In this document: positions 29,630 through 37,762 of the stretch, piece after piece | Position numbering within the stretch: the first letter of the stretch is position 1 | How the letters are laid out: every line of letters begins with the position of its first letter | Origin: RBC038 sp041390625 | Lineage (GTDB): Bacteria; Chloroflexota; Dehalococcoidia; UBA2979 | Reading direction: 5' to 3' | Assembly: GCA_041390625.1 (NCBI GenBank) | Contig: JAWKPM010000005.1 | Coordinates: 124,001-188,000, forward strand | DNA: 64,000 nt | Position numbers and translations under genes: made by a program | The notes under the pieces: generated by a model | Told to the model about the DNA's origin: nothing | Database searches by the model: none | Seen by the model: the letters and a program-made list of their open reading frames with translations, nothing else

Positions 29630-30115
29630 TCAGGCGGGGGCGCGCCAGGTGAGCACGTCGCCGCCCTGACCGAGGAGGACGGTGCCGGGAAAGACGCGGA
29701 GATGCCAGGGCTCAAGACGGAGCACCGCGAAGTTGTCGTCAGTGGGGCCGGGCCAGGTGGGGACCATGGCAGGGTCGTACCCGACGGGCGGCGGGGCGTC
29801 CTTGAAGAGGTTCCAGACGCGGGTCCGGGTCTCGTCGTCGAAGCCCCAGCTCGCGCGACACTCGGCGACGCAGGTGTCGTGCTCGGGGGTCCAGTAGTTC
29901 ACCGAGACGTAGGGGTGCGCCTCGATGTGGGCTCGTTTCGTCGGGGTGGGCGAGGTGGCGATCCAACCAACGAGGTCGTCGCCCTCCCAGACCCAGAGGG
30001 GGTGAAGGATGCGGGAGCGGGGGCGGCCCTGAGCGTCGGTGGTGGCGACGGTGGCCCAGACAATCCGGTGAGCCATCTCGATGAAGCGCGGTCCGACGTC
30101 GCTGAGATTCGCCAT
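29630..30115 (-). CDS. Pyridoxamine 5'-phosphate oxidase-like FMN-binding protein
   Basis: Split-barrel flavoprotein-family protein of 161 residues. VWATVATTDAQGRPRSRILHPLWVW, the KRAHIEAHPYVSVNYW segment and LRLEPWHLRVF are characteristic of the PPOX-like group that uses FMN or F420. It lacks the C-terminal dimer motif of true PdxH, so it is not expected to make pyridoxal phosphate. Function beyond flavin-linked redox chemistry is unknown. Its ribosome site is weak. Confidence 0.83.
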   Translation of the reverse strand: MANLSDVGPRFIEMAHRIVWATVATTDAQGRPRSRILHPLWVWEGDDLVGWIATSPTPTKRAHIEAHPYVSVNYWTPEHDTCVAECRASWGFDDETRTRVWNLFKDAPPPVGYDPAMVPTWPGPTDDNFAVLRLEPWHLRVFPGTVLLGQGGDVLTWRAPA

Positions 30116-30192
30116 CGTCGTGATTCCGCCTTCCTCGGGACGCCGAGGCGTTGGGCCTCGATGGCGGCATCGTACCTCGAGTGGTGCCAGGC

Positions 30193-30666
30193 TCAGTCGA
30201 GCAGCTTCTCGTAGAAGCGGCTCAGGCCGATCTGGTGGGGGGCCATGTCGGTGTAGGGCGGAAAGGGGTCGCAGCGGGTGAAGCCACGGCGCTCGTAGAG
30301 GATGAGCGCCTCGTGCTGGTGGATGCCGGTCTCTAGGCGGAGGAGCGATCGGCCCTCGACGCGTGCTTCGTCCTCAAGGCGGGCGAGCACGGCGGTGGCG
30401 ACGCCGCGGGCTCGTGCGGCCTCGGTGGTGAACATGCGCTTCACCTCGGCGTGCCCGTCGAAGAGGACGATCGCGCCGCAGCCGACCGCTTCGCCGTCGA
30501 GGCGGGCGACGAAGAATCGGACGTGCGGCTCGAAGAGGGCATCGAGGCGGAGTCCGTGCTGCTGGTCCGGCGTGTAGAGCGCGCCGAGGTACGCATCGAG
30601 CGCCCCGATGAGGCGCACGACCTCGGGGGTGGGTGCGGTGGCGCGCTCGATGGTGAGGTTGGACAT
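30193..30666 (-). CDS. GNAT-family N-acetyltransferase
   Basis: A 157-residue acetyltransferase. KRMFTTEAARARGVATAVLARLEDEA is the acetyl-CoA pyrophosphate loop (segment RGVATA) and LETGIHQHEALILYERRGF the C-terminal part, as in the YhhY/PhnO-like GNATs that act on amines or amino acids. I chose ATG 30666; longer open frame upstream overlaps the divergent hydrolase gene. TACTCT at 30701-30706 on this strand is a possible -10, giving a leader of about 30 nt. Confidence 0.85.
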   Translation of the reverse strand: MSNLTIERATAPTPEVVRLIGALDAYLGALYTPDQQHGLRLDALFEPHVRFFVARLDGEAVGCGAIVLFDGHAEVKRMFTTEAARARGVATAVLARLEDEARVEGRSLLRLETGIHQHEALILYERRGFTRCDPFPPYTDMAPHQIGLSRFYEKLLD

Positions 30667-30725
30667 CGATGGGGTCCTCGCCTCGATGGTGCCGAGTCGG
30701 AGAGTAGGGCTTCGAAGGGGCGTGG

Positions 30726-30731
30726 TACCGT
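30726..30731 (+). promoter_or_regulatory. TANNNT -10 box for a leaderless hydrolase gene
   Basis: TACCGT lies 7 nt before ATG 30739, with no ribosome site. It faces away from the TACTCT box of the divergent GNAT gene 20 bp to the left. Confidence 0.5.
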
Positions 30732-30738
30732 CACGGCG

Positions 30739-31374
30739 ATGAGCACGGACGGGGCAGCCGGTGGCGAAGCGGTCGAGATCGCCTCGATGCTGGGGCCGGT
30801 GCACTGTCGGTGGCACGCCGGGGCCGGGCCCTCGGCGGTGATCATGGTGGGAGGCGGCGACGGCGGCTTCGATGGGCCGGCCGAGGCGCTGTACCCGACA
30901 CTCGCGAGCGACCTCAACGAACTCGGGATCGGGGCTCTGCGCCTCGATTTCCGCATCCACCGCTTCCCCGGGCCGATCGAGGACGGGGTGCTCGATGTGT
31001 GCGCGGGCATCGAGGCGCTGGCGCGCCGCGGCATCGAGCGCATCGGGCTGCTGGGGCACTCGTTTGGCGGGGCGGTGGTCATCGAGGCGGCGGCGCGGGA
31101 GCCGGAGCGCGTGACCTCGGTGGCAACGCTCGCGTCTCAGACTGCGGGCGCGCTGCGGGTGGGGGAGCTGGCGCCTCGACCGATCTTGCTCGTGCACGGG
31201 ATGGACGACACACGGCTGCCGGCGGCGTGCTCGGAGATGCTGTTCGAACGGGCGGGCGAGCCCCGGCGGCTGGAACTGCTGGAGGGCGCGACGCACAGCC
31301 TGCGTCAGCGGCGCGAGGACGTGCGTCGAATGCTGGTGGAGTGGTTCGGGCGGACGCTCCGGACGTCGGCCTAA
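30739..31374 (+). CDS. Alpha/beta hydrolase, dienelactone hydrolase-like
   Basis: Soluble hydrolase of 211 residues. IGLLGHSFGG holds the nucleophile Ser, LLVHGMDDTRLP the acid Asp and EGATHSL the His. The short length and the N-terminal IMVGGGDGGFDG fit small dienelactone-hydrolase/acyl-peptidase relatives. The substrate is unknown. The ATG was chosen because of the leaderless-type box 7 nt upstream; a longer reading frame runs back through the divergent gene and has no support. Confidence 0.85.
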   Translation: MSTDGAAGGEAVEIASMLGPVHCRWHAGAGPSAVIMVGGGDGGFDGPAEALYPTLASDLNELGIGALRLDFRIHRFPGPIEDGVLDVCAGIEALARRGIERIGLLGHSFGGAVVIEAAAREPERVTSVATLASQTAGALRVGELAPRPILLVHGMDDTRLPAACSEMLFERAGEPRRLELLEGATHSLRQRREDVRRMLVEWFGRTLRTSA

Positions 31375-31455
31375 AGACTCGCCTCGGCGGGTGGCGGGTC
31401 CGAAGTCCGGTCCTCAGTCGGATACGTTGACGCCCTCGATGTCGAGGAGGACGCC

Positions 31456-31917
31456 ATGGCCGGGTACTCGGGGACGCCGCTGCCTCGGAAGCTGGGGATC
31501 AAGGAGGGACACCGGCTGGCACTCGTGGGGGCGCCGGCGGGCTTCGATGCGACGCTCGGCGCGCTGCCGGCGGCCGTCGAGGTGCGTCGGCGGCTGCGCG
31601 GGCCGGTGGACGTGGCGGTGTTCTTCACGAAGCGACGGTCGGACCTCGAGCGGCGGTTCGAGGCGCTGTCGCGTGCCATCGAGGTGGACGGTGGGCTGTG
31701 GGTGGCGTGGCCGAAGCGGGCCTCGGGTGTGGCGACGGACATGACGGAGGACGTGGTGCGCGAGGTCGCGCTGCCGGCGGGCCTCGTCGACAACAAGGTG
31801 TGCGCGATAGACGAGACGTGGTCAGGGCTGCGGGTGGTGTGGCGGCGCGAGCTGCGGGCGACCGAGGCGGCGCGGCGTGCCTCGAAGAGTGTCTCGGCCG
31901 GGGCGCGCGTGGAGTAG
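31456..31917 (+). CDS. DUF3052 family protein
   Basis: A 153-residue protein starting MAGYSGTPLPRKLGIKEGHR, the well-conserved opening of DUF3052. The domain continues with a beta-rich core (VAVFFTKRR, GGLWVAWPKRASG) and ends in ETWSGLRVVWR. Some members occur beside stress genes, but the role is unknown. GAGGAGGA lies close before the ATG, and TACGTT at 31423-31428 is a possible -10. Confidence 0.85.
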   Translation: MAGYSGTPLPRKLGIKEGHRLALVGAPAGFDATLGALPAAVEVRRRLRGPVDVAVFFTKRRSDLERRFEALSRAIEVDGGLWVAWPKRASGVATDMTEDVVREVALPAGLVDNKVCAIDETWSGLRVVWRRELRATEAARRASKSVSAGARVE

Positions 31918-31977
31918 CATCGTCCGCCTCGATGGCGGCGGCGCCTCGGGCGGGGCGAGTGGGCGGAGAAGGCGGGG

Positions 31978-32415
31978 GTGGGCGTGCTGTACGTGTCGAT
32001 TCTGACCTCGGATCGGGAGCGGGATCCGGAGCTGTGGACGACGATCTGGCACGGGACGCAGCCGCCCACGCTGAAGCTGCATTCGGCCTTCAATCTCGCG
32101 GGCAACAAGCGGGTCTTCATCTGGGAAGGCGAGTCGGTCGCCGACCTGCAGTACATGGACCTCTTCAACTACGTGGGCGAGATGGAGACGTTCCCGGCGT
32201 TCGACCGGACGGTGGGGTGGCAGATGGCCTTCGCCGGGGACCTCGAGGGGTTCCGGGCGAACCAGGAGCGGCGCGGCCTGCCGAAGGAGACGATCGACCT
32301 CAACATCGATCTGCGCCGTCGCGGCCTCGAGGCGTCTTCGCACTGGGAGGCGCGACAGCTGGCGCGCGAGTGGGTGGCCGAGCAAGAAGGGGTCCTGGAG
32401 GAAGAGGACCTGTAG
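31978..32415 (+). CDS. Conserved-looking hypothetical protein
   Basis: A 145-residue acidic protein without membrane helix or signal. It has beta-alpha-beta-like stretches (GVLYVSILTS, NKRVFIWEGES) and aromatic-rich MDLFNYVGEMETFPAFDRTVGW, suggesting a small ferredoxin-like or dimeric alpha/beta barrel fold. I recognise no family with confidence. GTG 31978 follows a G-rich stretch, and the SRPBCC gene begins 31 bp downstream on the same strand, so the two are probably one transcript. Confidence 0.65.
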   Translation: MGVLYVSILTSDRERDPELWTTIWHGTQPPTLKLHSAFNLAGNKRVFIWEGESVADLQYMDLFNYVGEMETFPAFDRTVGWQMAFAGDLEGFRANQERRGLPKETIDLNIDLRRRGLEASSHWEARQLAREWVAEQEGVLEEEDL

Positions 32416-32446
32416 CGCCTCGCGGGGCAACGGCAGGAGGCCGGCG

Positions 32447-32872
32447 GTGAAGTCGTACGAGTCGAGCGCGGTGATCCAGGCGACGCCCGCTGCGGTGTGG
32501 GCGATCCTCGCGGACGCGCGTGCGTACCCTTCTTGGGACTCGGGCGTGGTGAAGGTCGAGGGGCAGATCGGCCTCGGCGAGCGCATCTCCGTGTACTCGA
32601 GCATCAGCCCGAACCGGGCGTTCCCGGTGACGGTGTCGGAGCTGGTGCCTGAGGTGGGGATGACATGGCGCGGGGGCATGCCGATGGGCCTGTTCAAGGG
32701 CGTGCGGACGTTCGCGCTGATGCCGCAGTCGGATGGCTCGACGCGCTTCGAGATGCGCGAGGAGTTCTCCGGGCCGCTGCTGCCGGTGATGTGGCGGATG
32801 ATGCCGGACCTGCAGCCGACGTTCGATCAGTTCACAGCGGGGCTCAAGGCGCGGGCTGAGGCCTCGGGGTAG
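32447..32872 (+). CDS. SRPBCC / polyketide cyclase-like protein
   Basis: Hydrophobic-ligand-binding START-like fold protein of 141 residues. ESSAVIQATPAAVWAILADARAYPSWD is the standard opening strand and helix, and PTFDQFTAGLKARAE the long C-terminal helix. Proteins of this type bind lipids or aromatic compounds and few have known ligands. GTG 32447 has AGGAGG 6 nt upstream. It follows the hypothetical gene. Confidence 0.88.
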   Translation: MKSYESSAVIQATPAAVWAILADARAYPSWDSGVVKVEGQIGLGERISVYSSISPNRAFPVTVSELVPEVGMTWRGGMPMGLFKGVRTFALMPQSDGSTRFEMREEFSGPLLPVMWRMMPDLQPTFDQFTAGLKARAEASG

Positions 32873-33050
32873 CGCCACCGGACGATTCGCCTCGCGGACG
32901 TGCCTCGGCGCGGCCTGCGCACGCGCCTCGATTCCACGCAAATCGCCAGACGCGCAGCCGTGCGAGAAACTCGCCAGCCGAGGCCGCGGCCTTCGATGTG
33001 CCTGTGAGCGGACGACCCATAGCGTGCCCATGGCACACGAAGGAGTCGCC

Positions 33051-33920
33051 GTGATCTGGAGTTCAACTGCCGGGCGCGCACTGCGCAGGCTCGCACCCGT
33101 GGCGCTGATCCCGGTCCTCGCGATGTCGCTCGTCGCCTGTGACGACGACGGCGGGGACGAAGCTGTCATCGAGGCCACGCAGGGCGCCGACGAAACGCAG
33201 ACCGCCAGTCCGACCGAGGTGGGGACAAGCCTCGATGACGCGGAGCCCGGCACCGTCGTGCAGGTCTCGGGTGACCTGCAGCGCGTGATCGGTCCGCACA
33301 CCCTGGTGATCGATGGCGGCGGCGTCCTCGGCATCGATGGCCTGCTCGAGTCGGACCTGCTCGTCCTCGTGCCGCCCGACGTCTCGTTCCCGGACGGGCT
33401 GTCCGTGGGCGAGGAGGACGGTCAGGTCGAGGTCGAGGGTGAGGTCGTCGACTTCAACTTCCTGACAGTCGGCGATGAGCTCGGCGAGGCGCTGGGCTCG
33501 AACGAAGAGTCCGAGCTGGATGGCTTCGACGACGAACGCGCCGTCCTCGCCCGGTCGATCGCGTACGTGAACAATGAGGTCGGCCTGAGCGACCTCGACG
33601 AGGCTGCCGTCGGCGAGACGGTCACGCTCTGTGGCGACGTGCAGCAGGTGGTGAGCGACCGACTGTTCATCGTGGGCGGCGACGAGGTGCTCGGCCTCTT
33701 CGGCGGCAGCGACGTGCCCGTGTTCCTCGGGCCGGACAGCGCGCTGAGTGGTGACGTGGCCGAGGGCGACGTCGCACAGGTCGTGGGTCAGGTCATCGAT
33801 GTGCAGACAGGCGACCTGGCGACTCGATTCGACGAGCCGTTCACCGACGACGAGCTGTCCGCCCTCGACGATGACGACAAGGGGCTCTGGGCTGAGTCGG
33901 TCACCATCGTCTCCGAATAG
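33051..33920 (+). CDS. Lipoprotein with an internally duplicated domain
   Basis: Predicted lipoprotein of 289 residues. I start it at GTG 33051, where AAGGAG lies 5 nt upstream, giving a signal with lipobox SLVAC. After an acidic Thr/Asp-rich linker two similar domains follow: the first around GTVVQVSGDLQRVIGPHTLVIDGG, the second around ETVTLCGDVQQVVSDRLFIVGGD. Both run GxVxxVxxDxxxxI, like small OB-fold domains. The second copy has a Cys that the first lacks. Exact role unknown; location on the outer membrane face is inferred from the lipobox. Confidence 0.75.
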   Translation: MIWSSTAGRALRRLAPVALIPVLAMSLVACDDDGGDEAVIEATQGADETQTASPTEVGTSLDDAEPGTVVQVSGDLQRVIGPHTLVIDGGGVLGIDGLLESDLLVLVPPDVSFPDGLSVGEEDGQVEVEGEVVDFNFLTVGDELGEALGSNEESELDGFDDERAVLARSIAYVNNEVGLSDLDEAAVGETVTLCGDVQQVVSDRLFIVGGDEVLGLFGGSDVPVFLGPDSALSGDVAEGDVAQVVGQVIDVQTGDLATRFDEPFTDDELSALDDDDKGLWAESVTIVSE

Positions 33921-33976
33921 GCACATTTCACCCGGCAGTGCCGACCCTCCGCCGTCCTCTCCCCGCGAGGGCGGCG

Positions 33977-34801
33977 TCAGGCGGGGCGGCGGAGGCGGAC
34001 GACGATGACCGGGGGGATGCCCGGCATGTTGGCCCAGTGCGGACCTCGACGCTCGTCGCGATCGGCCTCGGTGAAGGCTGGCTCCTCGAGGGCGTCGAGG
34101 ACGAGCCCCACCTCGAAGGCGGGTCGCAGCAGGTCGTTGAGGGGGCGGTGGAAGTAGGGCTGGGCGACGGGCTGCCCCTCGATGGCGACGCCTTCGTGAA
34201 CCTCGGCCTGGAGGTAGCCGCCGATGCGCACGCCGTAGTGGCTGTGCAGGCCCGCTGCATCCTCGGTCCGTTCGGCGACGAGGGTGGTGTGCGCGCCCTG
34301 AAACGCCGGGTGCGGGACGGTGAAGACGAAGCGACCGCCGGGCCTGAGCAGTCGCGCCAGCGCCCGAAACAGCGGGGCGACGTCGGCGATGTCCATCAGC
34401 GCCATGTTCGAGAGCGCGGCATCGAAGGCGTTCTCGCCAAGGGCGAAGAGCGCGGCCTCGTCGGTGGCGTCGAGCTGGCGGTACTCGATGGGGGCATCGG
34501 CCTCGGTGCGAGCACGGGCGTGCTCGAGCAGCGGGGCGCTGAAGTCGAAGGCGACGACGTTCGCACCGAGGGCGGCGAGGCGCCTCGATGTGAGGCCGTT
34601 GCCACACGCGACATCGAGGACGCGCTCGCCGGGCCGGACCTCGATGAGGCGCTCGAGGTGGGGCCAGCAGAGCCGTTCGACCCAGAGGTTGCCCTCGCCC
34701 ATGCGGTCATCCCAGAAGTCGGCGTTGGCCTCCCAGGCGCGGCGGGATGCGTCGTTGCCCTCGGGGTTGGCGGCCTCGGCGCTGGGGTCGGGCGGGGTCA
34801 T
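33977..34801 (-). CDS. Class I SAM-dependent methyltransferase
   Basis: Methyltransferase of 274 residues. VLDVACGNGLTSRRLAALG is the SAM-binding motif I, VVAFDFSAPLL motif II, FDAALSNMALMDI and LLRPGGRFVFTVPHPAF the later motifs. This is the Methyltransf_11/UbiE-like small-molecule type; the substrate is unknown. The ATG has GAGGTG upstream. It is convergent with the duplicated-domain lipoprotein gene. Confidence 0.88.
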   Translation of the reverse strand: MTPPDPSAEAANPEGNDASRRAWEANADFWDDRMGEGNLWVERLCWPHLERLIEVRPGERVLDVACGNGLTSRRLAALGANVVAFDFSAPLLEHARARTEADAPIEYRQLDATDEAALFALGENAFDAALSNMALMDIADVAPLFRALARLLRPGGRFVFTVPHPAFQGAHTTLVAERTEDAAGLHSHYGVRIGGYLQAEVHEGVAIEGQPVAQPYFHRPLNDLLRPAFEVGLVLDALEEPAFTEADRDERRGPHWANMPGIPPVIVVRLRRPA

Positions 34802-34862
34802 GACGGCACCTCGAGGACTGCGCGAGCAGGGTAGCGCGCGTGTCCTCGAGGTGACGTCGGGG

Positions 34863-35336
34863 CTACTCGAGGGCGCCGACGGTCAGCGTGACGGTCACGA
34901 AGTCGTCGCCCTCAAGGGGCGAGAGGATGGCAATGATCGTCCTGTTCTCGCCCTCGGGGGTGTCGCTCTGGAGGGTGAGACCACCGCTCGCGCCCTCCGT
35001 GCGGAGGTACTCGTCGGGCTGACCGTCGACCCAGGCCTCATAGAACGCAACGGTCTCGTCCTGCTGGTCCAGAGGGACGATGAACTGAACGACCTTGACT
35101 GGGCCCGCGTCGTCCACGGCGACGGCGTCGGCCCAGTCAGGCAGCGGCACGCCGATCTCGCTGACGTCCGGTGCGCTCGAGCTGCCGCCCTCGGCACCGC
35201 CACTCGATGCGGTCGCCTCGGAGGTCATGGCCTCGGTGGCGGCCGCTGTGGCGTCGGATGAGTCGTCGTCGCTGCTACAGGCGACGAGGGTCAGGGCGAG
35301 CAACGTCAACAGGATGGCGGTGAAGCGCCTCGTCAT
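34863..35336 (-). CDS. Small predicted lipoprotein
   Basis: A 157-residue secreted lipoprotein with signal MTRRFTAILLTLLALTLVAC, an acidic/Ser/Ala-rich linker to about residue 55, and a compact alpha/beta C-terminal domain (VKVVQFIVPLDQQDETVAFYEAWV) that looks like a small ligand- or surface-binding fold. GAGGAGG lies just before ATG 35336, so an upstream in-frame start at 35393 is rejected. No family is recognised. Confidence 0.7.
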   Translation of the reverse strand: MTRRFTAILLTLLALTLVACSSDDDSSDATAAATEAMTSEATASSGGAEGGSSSAPDVSEIGVPLPDWADAVAVDDAGPVKVVQFIVPLDQQDETVAFYEAWVDGQPDEYLRTEGASGGLTLQSDTPEGENRTIIAILSPLEGDDFVTVTLTVGALE

Positions 35337-35411
35337 TGGTCCTCCTCGACGGTGGGTCGGACATGCATACCTGCGTGGCGGGCTCGGCGGCAAGCCTTGA
35401 GGGGGACGCGA

Positions 35412-35438
35412 CGAGGCCCGGCGGGGGGCCGGGCCTCG
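35412..35438 (-). terminator. 11-bp perfect hairpin after the acyl-CoA dehydrogenase gene
   Basis: CGAGGCCCGGC and GCCGGGCCTCG pair perfectly around a GGGGG (plus strand) loop, 25 nt beyond the stop codon of the minus-strand acyl-CoA dehydrogenase and ahead of the lipoprotein start. No T-run follows. Confidence 0.65.
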
Positions 35439-35462
35439 ATAGTCGTTCCGAGCAGGTGACGG

Positions 35463-36668
35463 CTAGCCGCGAGGCAAGCCGAGGCCGCGGGTGGCGATGA
35501 CGTTGCGCTGAATCTCGGAGGTGCCGCCGGCGATCGTCGCTGAGACGGTCGAGAGGTACATGCGGGACCAGCGTCGCTTCATCGGCGTGTACTTGGACTC
35601 GCCCTCCTCGAAGAGGCCGCCGTAGAGCCCGAGGGTCTTGGTGGCGGTGCGGGCGATGCGCTGCGAGAGCTCGGTGTTGAACATCTTCGCCATGGAGGAC
35701 TCGTAGTTCGGGATCTGGCCGGCGGCCTCCATGGAGATGACGCGCCTCGAGAAGTTGTTGGCGACCTCGGCCTCGCAGTAGCGGTCGGCGAGCTCGGCGC
35801 GGACGGTGGGCTGCTCGGCGATCTTCGAGCGGCCGGTATTCGCGTCGCGCTCGGCGATCAGGAAGTTGCGCAGGGCATCGAGGGTCTGCATCTGGCCGAC
35901 GGACTGCCCGATGCCGGAGCGCTCGAAGTCGAGGTGGGTGGCGCCGACGTACCAGCCTCGGTTGATCTCGCCGACGGCGTTCTTCACGGGGACGCGCACG
36001 TCCTCGAAGAAGACTTCGTTGAAGCCGGAGGCCTCGGACATCTGCTTCAGAGGGCGAACGCTAATGCCGGGGGACGTCATCGGGAGCAGGAGGTAAGTGA
36101 TGCCTCGATGCTTCGGGGCGTCCGGGTCAGTCCGGACGAGCATGAACATCATGTTGGCCAGGTGGGCGCCGGAGGTCCAGATCTTCTGGCCGTTGATGAC
36201 GAAGTCGTCACCATCGCGGATGGCACGGGTCTGAAGCGAGGCGAGGTCCGAGCCGGAGCCGGGCTCCGAGTAGCCCTGGCACCAGCGGGTGTCGCCGGTG
36301 ACCATCGGCGGGAGGAACTCCTTCTTCTGCTCCTCCGAGCCGTGGACCATGATCGTGCTGCCGACGGTGTGCACGGTCAGGCGCGGCGCGCCGGCGATGG
36401 CGAACTCCTCGTTGACGATGAACTGCTCGACCTTCGAGAGGTCGGCGCCGCCGATCTCCTTCGGCCACATGGGGGCGATCCAGCCGTTGCCGACGAGGGC
36501 CTGGCGCCACTTCGCGAGGGCGGCCTTCTTCTCCTCGGGGTCGTCCTCGTCGAAGCCTCGGACCTCGTCGGGCTTGATGCGTAGCTCCTCGGGGAGGTTC
36601 TTCGCGATGAAGTCCTTGACCTGGGCGCGGAACGCTGCCTGCTCGGCGTTGTCGGCGAAGTCGACCAT
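35463..36668 (-). CDS. Acyl-CoA dehydrogenase
   Basis: FAD-dependent alpha,beta-dehydrogenation of an acyl-CoA, 401 residues. RWCQGYSEPGSGSDLASLQTRA is the FAD/substrate signature (segment YSEPGSGSDLASL), INGQKIWTSGAHLA the second, and GGTSEIQRNVIATRGLGLPRG the C-terminal one. The N-terminus KDFIAKNLPEELR fits the FadE/sterol-catabolism-like branch seen in actinobacteria and Chloroflexota. Chain specificity unknown. ATG 36668 has GAGGAGG upstream; TACAAT at 36741-36746 is a likely -10. Confidence 0.93.
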   Translation of the reverse strand: MVDFADNAEQAAFRAQVKDFIAKNLPEELRIKPDEVRGFDEDDPEEKKAALAKWRQALVGNGWIAPMWPKEIGGADLSKVEQFIVNEEFAIAGAPRLTVHTVGSTIMVHGSEEQKKEFLPPMVTGDTRWCQGYSEPGSGSDLASLQTRAIRDGDDFVINGQKIWTSGAHLANMMFMLVRTDPDAPKHRGITYLLLPMTSPGISVRPLKQMSEASGFNEVFFEDVRVPVKNAVGEINRGWYVGATHLDFERSGIGQSVGQMQTLDALRNFLIAERDANTGRSKIAEQPTVRAELADRYCEAEVANNFSRRVISMEAAGQIPNYESSMAKMFNTELSQRIARTATKTLGLYGGLFEEGESKYTPMKRRWSRMYLSTVSATIAGGTSEIQRNVIATRGLGLPRG

Positions 36669-36844
36669 GGGTGGAGCCTCCTCGATGTGAGATGCAGCCT
36701 CGATGCCCTCGAAGCAGCGAATCGGGCGTCGGATGGCGGGATTGTACGCCTCGGTGTCGATGGCGTGTGTGATTGCTGTGTCTCAAGCGGGTCTTAGAGC
36801 GCCTCGATAGGCTGGATATCCCACCCGCAGCGGAGGCGACACAG

Positions 36845-37681
36845 GTGGACCAGGACGACGCACCGGTTGGACGCGTGCTCTCGAGGCGCGAGGCACTCGG
36901 GCTGCTGGGAGGCGCGGGCCTCGCGCTGCTGATCACCGCGTGCACTGATGGGGCGAGCGAGGACGGTGCCTCGCCCACGGCCTCGGGTGGTGCGAGCTCG
37001 ACGGCGACCGAGGCAGCGACAGGTGCGCCCTCGACGGTGACGGCCGTCGCCTCGACGGTGGCGGGGAGCGCCGAGGTCGCGCTGCCCGCGTGCGTCGTGC
37101 GGCCGGAGCAGACCGAGGGGCCGTACTTCGTCGACGAGGGGCTGATGCGCTCGGACATTCGCGTAGAGCCCTCCGACGGGACGACCGTCGAGGGAGCGCC
37201 GCTGGAGTTGACGTTCCGCGTGCTCGAGGTGGGCGCGGGCTCATGTGCGCCTCTCGCGAACGCCCTCGTGGACGTGTGGCAGTGCGACGCTCTCGGCGTG
37301 TACTCGGGCGTCGTGGACTTCGGCGGCAACTTCGACGCGAGCGGTCTCAGCTTCTTGCGCGGGCAGCAGGTGACGGACGGCGACGGGCAGGCCTCGTTCG
37401 TGACGATCTACCCCGGTTGGTACCAGGGGCGGGCGACCCACATCCACTTCAAGATCCGAACCGAGGCGGGCCACGAGTTCACCTCGCAGCTCTACTTCGA
37501 CGACGAGCTGTCGGACGAGGTGCACGCGAGCGGCGTGTACGCCTCGAGGGGTGCGGCCGGGCGTACGCAGAACTCGCAGGATGGCATCTTCGGAGCGGGC
37601 GGGAGTGACCTGCTGCTCGACGTGCAGGAGACCGGCGATGGCTTCGCCTCGACGTTCAACATCGGCCTCGACCTGACGTAG
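36845..37681 (+). CDS. Tat-exported lipoprotein intradiol ring-cleavage dioxygenase
   Basis: Predicted non-heme Fe(III) dioxygenase of 278 residues. The N-terminus LSRREALGLLGGAGLALLITAC combines a twin-arginine motif with a lipobox, so a folded, iron-loaded enzyme should be exported and anchored outside. After a Ser/Thr/Ala linker the catalytic domain shows TEGPYF, DVWQCDALGVYSG with an iron Tyr, FVTIYPGWYQGRATHIHFKI with the second Tyr and the His-x-His pair. Known enzymes cleave catechol or protocatechuate; exported members are less studied. GTG 36845 follows GGAGG; TAGGCT at 36808-36813 is a possible -10. Confidence 0.85.
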   Translation: MDQDDAPVGRVLSRREALGLLGGAGLALLITACTDGASEDGASPTASGGASSTATEAATGAPSTVTAVASTVAGSAEVALPACVVRPEQTEGPYFVDEGLMRSDIRVEPSDGTTVEGAPLELTFRVLEVGAGSCAPLANALVDVWQCDALGVYSGVVDFGGNFDASGLSFLRGQQVTDGDGQASFVTIYPGWYQGRATHIHFKIRTEAGHEFTSQLYFDDELSDEVHASGVYASRGAAGRTQNSQDGIFGAGGSDLLLDVQETGDGFASTFNIGLDLT

Positions 37682-37762
37682 TGCGGCCCCTCCCTGCCTC
37701 GATGGTGGGTGTAGACTCGAAGGCCGCACGCATGTTCTGCGGCGGCGCTTCGGGGGTGGGGC

